This document shows, piece after piece, positions 43,694 through 51,439 of a stretch of DNA of 64,000 nt. Numbering within the stretch: the first letter of the stretch is position 1; every line of letters begins with the position of its first letter. This stretch comes from Phycisphaerae bacterium (GTDB taxonomy: Bacteria; Planctomycetota; Phycisphaerae; Phycisphaerales; SM1A02), in NCBI GenBank assembly GCA_016795065.1, contig JAEUIU010000086.1, positions 62,001 through 126,000 of the forward strand, given 5' to 3'. Made by a program: the position numbers and the translations under genes. The notes below the pieces were generated by a model that saw only the letters and a program-made list of their open reading frames with translations, was not told the DNA's origin and ran no database searches.

Positions 43694-46684
43694 TTATTGG
43701 GTGATCACGCCGCCGCCAAGCTGGTCACGAAGGCCCGGATAGAGCGTGTCTTCGTCTTCCTGCTGGATGATGACTTCCGGTCGGATAAGGAGGAGCGTTG
43801 TGAGCTCGACCTTGCTCGTCACGCGGTTGGTGAAGAACCGGTTGACGATCGGAATCTTCGAGAGCACCGGCACGCCGGTCTCGACCTCGAATTCGCGGAG
43901 CTTGCGCTGTCCGCCGAGGAGGATCGTTCCCTTGTCCGGCACCGAGACGGTGGTGGCGATTTCAGTACCTTCGAGTTCGGGGAGCTGGAAGGTCGCCTCG
44001 AAGGTGCTTGAGCCACGGCCGACAAGGTCACCTGCACCGGCGGCACCGCTGAAGGTGACGTCGCGGAACTTCACGTTCTCGTTCAGGCCGAATTGGACGG
44101 TCATCGTCACGTAACGGCGATCGGCCGAGATGACCGCTTCGACGTCAAGCACGAAGCCCTCGTACACCACGCCGACGGTCGGCTGGAAGGCGCCGGAGGA
44201 GTCGCCAGTGATCGGCGTCAGGCCAGAGATGAAGCTGACGGCCTTGGCCACCGACACCCATGAACGCTGCCCGTTGAAGAGGGTGACGCGCGGAGCGGTC
44301 AGGACGACGTTGCGCTGGTCGGCCTGGGTTGCCTTGATGATCAGGTCGACCTGGATGTCATCGAGGTAGCTGATGCCGATGTTGAGGGCCGGCGTGCCGA
44401 GGGCGGCGGCGCCAACCGGGCCGACGGCCGCGGTCGCGAGGGCGTCGGTGAGATCAAGCGACGACTGCGAGACGCCGATCGGGGCCCAGCCGCTCTGACG
44501 AGCGATCGGAACGCCAACCGGAGCGGTGACGTACTGGATCGCGGTCGGATCGTTCGGGTCCACCTGACCGAACTGGGCGCCAGTCGCGACCGTGTTCGCG
44601 AAGGGGTTGTTGAAGCCGCCGTCATCGCCGGTCGGGAAGGAGTCGAACACCAGCGGCTTCTTGAGGTCGCCGTTGTTGAACGCGCTGCCCGAGGGCTGGT
44701 TGTTGTAGAAGAAGTCACTGAGCTGGAAGTTCGGATCAACCGCCTTCGCAGCGCTGTACATGTTGTTGTTGGTGTTGAAATACAGATCGAGGTCGATGCC
44801 GATCTGCTCAAACCACTCGAGGGAGACGTTGATGAGTCTGCTCTCGATGTTGATCTGCAGCGCTCGAATCGTGCGGAGCTGGGTGAGCAGTCCCTCGATC
44901 TCGGCGTGATTGCGGGGCGTGTTCGTGATGATGAGATTGCCGTTGAGCTCCTGAAGCGCGGCACCGCCGTCACCTTCGAGCCAGCCGTTCGGGTCAACCT
45001 GCTCCTGGATGATGGTGACGATCTGGTCGATCATCTCCTGACGGTCGCGCCGCTCGGGATCCTCACCTTCGTCGCCGAAGATGTTCCCGCCGCCGCCACC
45101 GCCACCGCCGCCGTTGCCGCCACCACCACCGCCGCCGAAGCCGCCACCACCACCGCCGCCACCGAATCCGCCGCCGCCACCGCCGCCGCCTTGGCCGCCG
45201 CCACCCTGACCACCCTGGTTGGCCTGCTGGATCGACTGGCTGAGGTTGAACTCAGGGGCGTTGTCAAACATCGGGACGTCGAACAGGAGGTCCCGAATGT
45301 CGTACACGACCGTGATGGTCTTCTTGCGGAGGGCCGCATCGGAAGAAACGACGACGACGCCGTCCTCAATCGCCACGAGCGGGCGCGATTCCTCATCGGA
45401 ACCAAGCTGCTCCAGAATGCGGTTGAGGGCAACTTCAGCCGGAACGTCCTTCAGGTCGAGGGAGATCGTGTCCTCGGCCGAAACGTCGAGTTCCTCGAGC
45501 GCCTTCCAATCGGCGTAGAAGTCGAGTCCAGTGACCGACTTCATGTAGTTGATCACCTGATCGAACTGGTTGTTCGAGAAGTTGACGCTGACGACCTTCT
45601 GAAGGTCGAACCGGGTCTGCTGGTCGCGCTCGCTCTCGCGGTAGCCGGCGGCTGCGCCGCGCTGGATCGAGAGCTGGGGCCAGTCTTCCGGATACTCAAG
45701 GAGACCGGTGACCGACCGCGGGCCGGAGCCGCTAACGTTCGGACGCGGCGGGACCATGCCCTCGAGGGCCTTGTGCGACTCGGCGGCGTAGGCCTCCCAG
45801 CGGCGCTTCTCGACATCGCTGTACTTGCGGTACATCTGGCTGGACGTGATGACGTCCTTGAGCGCGAGAGCGGCAGGGTTGTGCGGATCAATGAAGAGGA
45901 TCTCGTCGAGAACCTGGATGGCCTCGGTGTACTTGAGCTCCATCTGAAGCTGCCGGACGCGCTTGAGGCTCTCGTTGATGGAGTTTTCGCGGTTCCGGGC
46001 CTCCGCGGCCTTTGCATCCTCGGCGGCCTTCTTGGCGTCATCGCGGGCCTTGGCGGTCTTGTTGAGGTCGCTCAGCGTGCGCTTCTGCGAGACCTCTTCG
46101 GTCATCGTGACGAGCTCGGCCTTCATCGTGGCGTATTCGCCGGCCGGAAGGATGCCCTTGTCGTTGTCGAGCTGAACGCCAGCGGTCAGGAGCTCGCGCT
46201 CAGCCAGCCGGAAGTTCTCTTGGGTCAGGTAGTCCTGAGCCCGCTGCTTTGCAGCCGCAAACTTTTTCACCGCTCGCTCGCGGCGAATGGAAATGTCCTC
46301 GGTCACGCTTGCGTTGGTGCTGGGCGTGTCGAGGGCGGTGCGGGCCTGAGCGATGGCGGTCATCGCTTCCGCGTCACCGGGATTGGCGTTCAAGATCGCC
46401 GTCCAGAGGTCGATCGCCCGTTGCCACTGGCTGCTGTTCATCGCTTCACGGGCCGCATCACGATCGGCATCCTGCGAGCGGGCAGCAGCGGAGGCCGAGC
46501 GGGGACCCACGCTGGCGTCCAGCTCCGCAACGAGATCACCGAACCCCTCGAGTCCTGCGACGAATTGAGTGAGCGAGGCAACCGGCAAACCGCCGATCGT
46601 GGTGGCCATCACGAACACCGAAAGAGCGTTCGAACGGCGGACCGGAAGAGTGCAACTCGCAGGGGACTCGAACGACCGATTCAT
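43694..46684 (-). CDS. Secretin (type II/III secretion or type IV pilus outer-membrane channel) with poly-Gly insert
   Basis: 996-residue protein. An N-terminal signal segment (NALSVFVMATTIGGLPVASL) is followed by a helical TPR-like region to about residue 330, then two small N-domains (VNFSNNQFDQVINYMKSVTGLDFYADW; ITNTPRNHAEIEGLLTQLRTI). A Gly-only tract of about 40 residues (about 493-533) separates them. The C-terminal secretin barrel has VISADRRYVTMTVQ, DKGTILLGGQRK and VPVLSKIPIVNRFF. Start ATG 46684 has CGGAG 6 nt before it. No other secretion genes are adjacent; such lone, TPR-bearing secretins are typical of planctomycetes, so its transport partner system is unknown. Confidence 0.92.
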   Translation of the reverse strand: MNRSFESPASCTLPVRRSNALSVFVMATTIGGLPVASLTQFVAGLEGFGDLVAELDASVGPRSASAAARSQDADRDAAREAMNSSQWQRAIDLWTAILNANPGDAEAMTAIAQARTALDTPSTNASVTEDISIRRERAVKKFAAAKQRAQDYLTQENFRLAERELLTAGVQLDNDKGILPAGEYATMKAELVTMTEEVSQKRTLSDLNKTAKARDDAKKAAEDAKAAEARNRENSINESLKRVRQLQMELKYTEAIQVLDEILFIDPHNPAALALKDVITSSQMYRKYSDVEKRRWEAYAAESHKALEGMVPPRPNVSGSGPRSVTGLLEYPEDWPQLSIQRGAAAGYRESERDQQTRFDLQKVVSVNFSNNQFDQVINYMKSVTGLDFYADWKALEELDVSAEDTISLDLKDVPAEVALNRILEQLGSDEESRPLVAIEDGVVVVSSDAALRKKTITVVYDIRDLLFDVPMFDNAPEFNLSQSIQQANQGGQGGGGQGGGGGGGGFGGGGGGGGFGGGGGGGNGGGGGGGGGNIFGDEGEDPERRDRQEMIDQIVTIIQEQVDPNGWLEGDGGAALQELNGNLIITNTPRNHAEIEGLLTQLRTIRALQINIESRLINVSLEWFEQIGIDLDLYFNTNNNMYSAAKAVDPNFQLSDFFYNNQPSGSAFNNGDLKKPLVFDSFPTGDDGGFNNPFANTVATGAQFGQVDPNDPTAIQYVTAPVGVPIARQSGWAPIGVSQSSLDLTDALATAAVGPVGAAALGTPALNIGISYLDDIQVDLIIKATQADQRNVVLTAPRVTLFNGQRSWVSVAKAVSFISGLTPITGDSSGAFQPTVGVVYEGFVLDVEAVISADRRYVTMTVQFGLNENVKFRDVTFSGAAGAGDLVGRGSSTFEATFQLPELEGTEIATTVSVPDKGTILLGGQRKLREFEVETGVPVLSKIPIVNRFFTNRVTSKVELTTLLLIRPEVIIQQEDEDTLYPGLRDQLGGGVITQ

Positions 46685-47414
46685 GCGGGACTCCGATTGG
46701 CTTTCGCGTGGAGGACGGTACCTCACGAAATCGTGGGGTACGTCATGTGTGTGGGGACGCAGTCGTTGCCGCGGACATCTGCTTGGAAGGCCAACCGGAT
46801 GGGCCGTGCGAATCGCGGCCCCGCCAATCGACCTGTCCTTCAGCCTTGCAAGGGGGCAGGATCTGAACATGTCGTGCAACACACGGCATGCGGAATCCCA
46901 ATATCCCCAGACGCGGGGCTGACATCCGTGGAACTCGCCTGCGCAGTTCCAGTGATTCCGTGGGGTTGCAGCTGTTGAGGAGATTCGCGCACAGTGGCGA
47001 CCGCCTCAAACGCTGCCTCCAACACGGGCGGGCAGACTACTTCGATGCTGGGGCATTCGCAAGCCTGCATGCCGTGACTTCTTGCGAGCAACGTCTTTTG
47101 GCACAAGAAGTTCGATGGACTCATGCCGACCGCGCGTGAGCCCGACTCAAAGGCCTTCCCGACATCGCACATTGCACGGGGAAACGCGTGATTGTGATGC
47201 GTTGCGGGCGCTCCCGCGTGAGCACTGCGAAGCGCGGTGGAGCAACCTGGAGATCACTCGGTGCCGCTTGACTCAGGCAATCGCCCCGCCTTCTGTCTCG
47301 ACGGCGCAGCACATGACCTGCGAGTGGTGCTTTCATCGCGCGACCCCGACGGAGGGGGACCCATCGGCGCGAGGCTCACATGGTCGGTTCGACGCGCTGG
47401 GCATCAGGAACCGG
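46685..47414. other. 730-bp region without a recognised gene
   Basis: Between the start of the secretin gene and the end of carA. Open frames of up to 130 codons exist on both strands, but none has a recognisable motif or a convincing start. I found no tRNA or other RNA gene. Apart from the inverted repeat at 46718-46741, I see nothing. Confidence 0.6.
46718..46741 (-). promoter_or_regulatory. Inverted repeat in the secretin leader
   Basis: Arms GTACCTCACGA (46718-46728) and TCGTGGGGTAC (46731-46741), 10 of 11 pairs, only 2 nt apart, centred 45 nt upstream of the secretin ATG. Such a closely spaced palindrome is more like an operator than an RNA hairpin. The binding protein is unknown. Confidence 0.4.
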
Positions 47415-48764
47415 TCATCGCGCGCTGGTTACTTCATCGCCCAGGGTGGCGCGACCACGCTCATGGCCCTGCCGCCCTGATCGACCCACCTGGATTGCCT
47501 TCAATTCATTGACAGACAATGGCTTACGACTGCCCATCATGGCTACGAATGCGTCGAACAGGTACGCCGAATCGTGCGGGCCAGGGCTCGCTTCGGGGTG
47601 GTATTGCACACTGAATATCGGCTTCTCTCGGTGTCGGAAACCGGCGACCGTGCCGTCGTTCAGGTGAAGGTGCGTCGCTTCGCCACCGGCCGCGGCGAGC
47701 GACGCCTCGTCTACGCAAAAACCGTGGTTTTGGCTGGTGATTTCGACGCGCCCAGTCAGCAAGTTACGCACAGGCTGGTTCGCCCCGCGATGGCCGAACT
47801 TGAGTTTCCAAGTCTTGGCCCCGAGCGCCAGTGCGAGCAGTTGGTGACCCAGGCAAATGCCAAAGGTGGGCACTTTCCCAGCTACTTCGCGAAGGGTCGC
47901 GATGGTGGTTTCGACGACCGCCGGATCCCCGGGGCCGTTGGAAATGAAGAGTCCATGCGGATCGTGGGCGAAGATCTCCTGCGGCGAAGCATCGAAGGGA
48001 AGAACGACGATTTGGCAGCCGCGGTCGACGAGGTTGCGGTAGATATTCCGCTTCGCTCCGCAATCGAGAGCGACGACGCGAAAGCAGTCGCCCTTGGCTC
48101 CGCTCGATGGCGTCAGCTCGTCCATCGGTTCCGGCGCCCAGATACCCAGATCTTCACTCCATGAGCCGCAGCGGTCGGTCGGGCTCACTTCACTGGCGAG
48201 ATTTCGACCTGCCATGGAAGGACTCGAACGGGCCATCGCCACCAGATCGGCGTCGGAGCGAGAGGCGTCGGAGCTGATGACTCCACGAAGCGCCCCCTCG
48301 GTGCGGAGCATGCGGACCAAGGCTCGCGTGTCGATTCCTTCGATGGCCGGAATGCCGGCGTCGTGGAGCCACGATCGAAGGTCGACCGTGCTGCGGTAGT
48401 TCGAACGAACCCTGCTCAACTCGCGAACGACAAAGCCGGCCACACACGGGCGAGCGCTTTCGTTGTCGTCGGGAGAAATTCCGTAGTTGCCGATCTCCGG
48501 CGCGGTCATCACCAGGATCTGACCGGTGTAGCTCGGGTCCGTGAGCGCTTCTTGATAGCCGGAGAGCGCTGTGTTGAAGACCACCTCGCCACACCCAAAG
48601 CCGCCCTGGGCCATGGCCGGATGGCCGTCTTTCGCGTTGACCGCGGATCGGCTTCCCGATGTCGGGGAGGAGGCCCCAACGGTCGCTCCGAAACCGATCC
48701 CGGAGAACACCGCCCCGTTCTCGAGGGCGAGACGGGTGGGCAAGGACTCTGCCGTGTGCTGCAT
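47415..48764 (-). CDS. carA: Carbamoyl-phosphate synthase small subunit
   Basis: 449-residue glutaminase subunit that feeds ammonia to CarB for arginine and pyrimidine synthesis. The N-terminal CPSase domain has FGCGEVVFNTALSGYQEALTDPSY; the class-I amidotransferase domain has ISNGPGDP, the nucleophile in FGICLGHQLLALALG, and catalytic His-Glu in VQYHPEASPGPHD. An insert of about 30 residues (ATVGASSPTSGSRSAVNAKDG) separates the first two strands. The last 35 residues after FVAMMG are extra. carB is not adjacent. ATG 48764 follows a TACGAT box by 7 nt; the gene is divergent from priA. Confidence 0.95.
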   Translation of the reverse strand: MQHTAESLPTRLALENGAVFSGIGFGATVGASSPTSGSRSAVNAKDGHPAMAQGGFGCGEVVFNTALSGYQEALTDPSYTGQILVMTAPEIGNYGISPDDNESARPCVAGFVVRELSRVRSNYRSTVDLRSWLHDAGIPAIEGIDTRALVRMLRTEGALRGVISSDASRSDADLVAMARSSPSMAGRNLASEVSPTDRCGSWSEDLGIWAPEPMDELTPSSGAKGDCFRVVALDCGAKRNIYRNLVDRGCQIVVLPFDASPQEIFAHDPHGLFISNGPGDPAVVETTIATLREVAGKVPTFGICLGHQLLALALGAKTWKLKFGHRGANQPVRNLLTGRVEITSQNHGFCVDEASLAAAGGEATHLHLNDGTVAGFRHREKPIFSVQYHPEASPGPHDSAYLFDAFVAMMGSRKPLSVNELKAIQVGRSGRQGHERGRATLGDEVTSAR

Positions 48765-48771
48765 GGCCGAG

Positions 48772-48777
48772 ATCGTA
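48772..48777 (-). promoter_or_regulatory. TANNNT box (TACGAT) before carA
   Basis: Minus-strand TACGAT, then CTCGGCC (7 nt), then ATG 48764. No ribosome-binding site. Suggests a leaderless carA mRNA. Shares the 79-bp carA/priA gap with the priA box. Confidence 0.45.
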
Positions 48778-48831
48778 GCAATCGCGACTCGGGATTTCCG
48801 GTTGATTCATGTAGCTGCCCGACGCGGGCTG

Positions 48832-48837
48832 TAGATT
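48832..48837 (+). promoter_or_regulatory. TANNNT box (TAGATT) before priA
   Basis: TAGATT, then GGCCGC (6 nt), then GTG 48844. Suggests leaderless expression and supports the GTG start. No clear -35. Confidence 0.45.
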
Positions 48838-48843
48838 GGCCGC

Positions 48844-51258
48844 GTGGAAAGCCTCTTTGGCGAATCTCCGGTCGGTAGCGACGTCGGAAAACGCGGCGCG
48901 AGATCCCTCCGCCGTGGGGTGCCAAAGCCGAAGCAACCGAAGGAGCCCATCGCTGGCCACGTGCTCGTCGCCGTCGAGCGCGGTGTCGATCGCTATCCCG
49001 AAGGACTTCTCTACGCACTGCCTGAACGGCTGGCAGAGGTCGCAGAGGGCGATCGCGTCACCGTGCCTCTGGGCGGAGGCGACCAAGCCACCGAGGGCGT
49101 CGTCGTTCGTCTGGCCACCGACGAGGAGATCACCAAGCTAGATCCGGATCGCGTGAAGGCGGTCCTTGAGCGAAGCTCGCTCGCCCGCCGCCTGCCGAGC
49201 GAACTCATGGCTCTCGCCCGGTGGGTCAGCGGCTACTACTGCTGCCCGATCGGGATGACCATCGCAGGGGTCCTTCCAGCCGCCGTTCGCAAGGGAATCG
49301 GGGCAGTCACACGCACGTTTGTCGATCTGGCGGCGCCAGATCGGCCGGTCCAAACGGAGCCGACCGGACTCTCCAAGAAGCAACGGCATCTGCTCGACGT
49401 CCTCGCCGCGATGCCCCTCGGTGAGCGTCCGATCGAACTGCGGCTTCTCCTGGAGCGAACGGAGATCGGAACGCCCGGGCCGGTCAAGGCCCTGGAGTCG
49501 AAGGGCTTCATTCGGCTGGAACGGCGAACCGATATCGAGGCGACGTTCGAGCGCGGCGGGATGGAGGCGGGCCCAGCGCCCCAGACGACCAAGGCCCAAT
49601 CGGAGATCATCGAATCAATCGGAAATTCGTTTGCGAACGGGTTCTCGCAACACCTTCTCTTCGGCGTCACCGGCTCGGGCAAGACCGAGGTTTACATTCG
49701 CCTCATCGAGCGCGTTCTTGCGGCCGGGAAAAGAGCCATCGTCCTTGTTCCCGAGATCGCCCTGACTCCGCAGACCGCGGGGCGCTTGGTCTCGCGTTTC
49801 CCCGGGCAGCGGGTCGCGATCCTCCATTCCGGTCTGACCGCGTCGCAGCGACACCGGATGTGGGCGAATGTGGCCGGCGGCGAGTCCAACCTCGTGATCG
49901 GCGCCCGAAGTGCGATCTTCGCGCCCGTGCCGGACGGGACGCTTGGCGTCGTCATCGTCGATGAGGAACATGATGGCTCCTACAAGGCCGATCAGGCCCC
50001 GCGATACCACGGGCGCGACGTCGCGATTCGTCGGGCCCAGATAGCGAATTGCCCCATCGTCTTGGGCAGCGCCACGCCGTCGCTTGAGAGTTGGAGCAAC
50101 GCCACGCAGCGCGGCGTCTCGAGTCTGCACCGGCTCTCGGAACGGGCTCCGGGCCTGAACGTACCCCGCGTCGATGTGGTCGATTTCAACGAGGAACGCA
50201 AGCGTTTTCGCGATCGGCGCGTGAACGTGATCGGCCCAACTCTCCGCCAGGCGCTGGAGGACACGCTTCGCGCCGGCGGGCAGGCCGTGATCCTCCTCAA
50301 CCGGCGCGGCTACGCCAACTACATCGCCTGCGCCGACCCCACCTGCGAGTGGGTTCTGCGCTGCGACCAGTGCGACGCCGGCATGATCTGCCACCGCGAC
50401 CGTTACGCGACCGGCGACGGCGCGGTTGGCTTGCGCGAATACACCCGCTGCCACCATTGCGAGAGCGAGGTGCGCCTGCCCAAGACCTGCCCCGCGTGCG
50501 GCAAGCGGGTGAGCGTCTTCGGACTCGGCACGCAGCGAGTTGAAGAGGAGTTGTCGCGGCTTTTCCCGAGCCTGATCGAGGGCCGCACGATGCTGCGGGT
50601 CGATGCCGACGCGATGCAGGGCGAGACCGATTTCCGCGATGCCCTCGAGCGCTTCGCCAAAGGCCAGGTGCGCGTCCTGTTAGGGACGCAGATGATCGCC
50701 AAGGGCCTTGATTTCCCCAATGTCCGCCTGGTCGGCGTCATCAGCGCTGACACTGCCCTGCACCTGCCGGACTTTCGCGCTGCCGAGCGGACCTTTCAAT
50801 TGGTCAGTCAGGTGTCAGGTCGGTGCGGTCGAGGTGCGGCAGCGGGGCGCTCGATCGTGCAGACCTTCCAGCCGAAGGCCCCGCCCATTGTTCTCGCGGC
50901 GAAGCACGACTTCGAGCGATTCGCGGAGCTGGAACTTTCCCAACGGGCGAAGTTCGGCTTGCCTCCCGTTCGACGCATGGCCCGGCTCGTCGTGCGGGAT
51001 GCCGGGGAGAGCAGGTGCGCCGACATTGCCACCGGGCTGGTCGCCTCGATTCGAGCCCATGCTGGCGAAGAGATCGAGATTCGGGACCCCACCCCCTGTC
51101 CGATTGCCCGAATCGCAGGTCGGTACCGACAGCAGGTCGAGATGTACGCCGCAAACGCAGCGACACTGACCCGTTTCCTGACGGTGATCCGGAACGCCGG
51201 CTGCCTCCCTTTGGGCGAGGTCGTTGCCGTCGATGTGGACCCGATTGCTCTCCTGTGA
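48844..51258 (+). CDS. priA: Primosomal protein N' (replication-restart helicase)
   Basis: 804-residue PriA, which loads the replicative helicase at stalled forks. The N-terminal DNA-binding domain begins VAVERGVDRYPEGLLYALP and has GVVVRL; helicase motifs are LFGVTGSGKTEVY (Walker A), VDEEHDGSYK (Walker B), LGSATPSLES and GTQMIAKGLDFPNV. Eight zinc-binding cysteines form two clusters (CADPTCEWVLRCDQC and CHHCESEVRL...CPACGKR). The first 40 residues are basic and not conserved in general. Start GTG 48844 is supported by the TAGATT box. Confidence 0.96.
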   Translation: MESLFGESPVGSDVGKRGARSLRRGVPKPKQPKEPIAGHVLVAVERGVDRYPEGLLYALPERLAEVAEGDRVTVPLGGGDQATEGVVVRLATDEEITKLDPDRVKAVLERSSLARRLPSELMALARWVSGYYCCPIGMTIAGVLPAAVRKGIGAVTRTFVDLAAPDRPVQTEPTGLSKKQRHLLDVLAAMPLGERPIELRLLLERTEIGTPGPVKALESKGFIRLERRTDIEATFERGGMEAGPAPQTTKAQSEIIESIGNSFANGFSQHLLFGVTGSGKTEVYIRLIERVLAAGKRAIVLVPEIALTPQTAGRLVSRFPGQRVAILHSGLTASQRHRMWANVAGGESNLVIGARSAIFAPVPDGTLGVVIVDEEHDGSYKADQAPRYHGRDVAIRRAQIANCPIVLGSATPSLESWSNATQRGVSSLHRLSERAPGLNVPRVDVVDFNEERKRFRDRRVNVIGPTLRQALEDTLRAGGQAVILLNRRGYANYIACADPTCEWVLRCDQCDAGMICHRDRYATGDGAVGLREYTRCHHCESEVRLPKTCPACGKRVSVFGLGTQRVEEELSRLFPSLIEGRTMLRVDADAMQGETDFRDALERFAKGQVRVLLGTQMIAKGLDFPNVRLVGVISADTALHLPDFRAAERTFQLVSQVSGRCGRGAAAGRSIVQTFQPKAPPIVLAAKHDFERFAELELSQRAKFGLPPVRRMARLVVRDAGESRCADIATGLVASIRAHAGEEIEIRDPTPCPIARIAGRYRQQVEMYAANAATLTRFLTVIRNAGCLPLGEVVAVDVDPIALL

Positions 51259-51439
51259 TCGTCGCGGCGACTGTTCGTCCAACGACCTCCGAACATCGCC
51301 CGAACTTCAGCTCTGAACGTGGCGATGTGGTTCCGTGGGAGCGGTGTTTGCTTTAGGATGGGAAGACTTCGGATCGCTCGGTCGCAGCCCATGTTGGGCG
51401 GTGCGCCGCGATATCCGCGCGTCCGCTTTCGGAGCTGTC

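Noticed and set aside
45085-45208. Short-period repeat (GCC/ACC-type triplets), possibly a microsatellite or CRISPR-like array
   Set aside because: It is the in-frame poly-Gly coding tract of the secretin, with no spacers.
44906-46978. Long plus-strand open frame opposite the secretin gene, Ala/Thr/Leu-rich
   Set aside because: It mirrors the secretin codons (its Ala/Thr run is the complement of the poly-Gly codons), has no motif and no start signal. High-GC genes give such antisense frames routinely; similar ones opposite leuS, hrpB, gcvP and the sigma-54 activator gene were dropped for the same reason.
46840-47172. Minus-strand frame of 110 codons upstream of the secretin gene
   Set aside because: Cys-rich, no recognisable family, no promoter or ribosome-binding site that I can see, and atypical codon use. 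Treated as non-coding.
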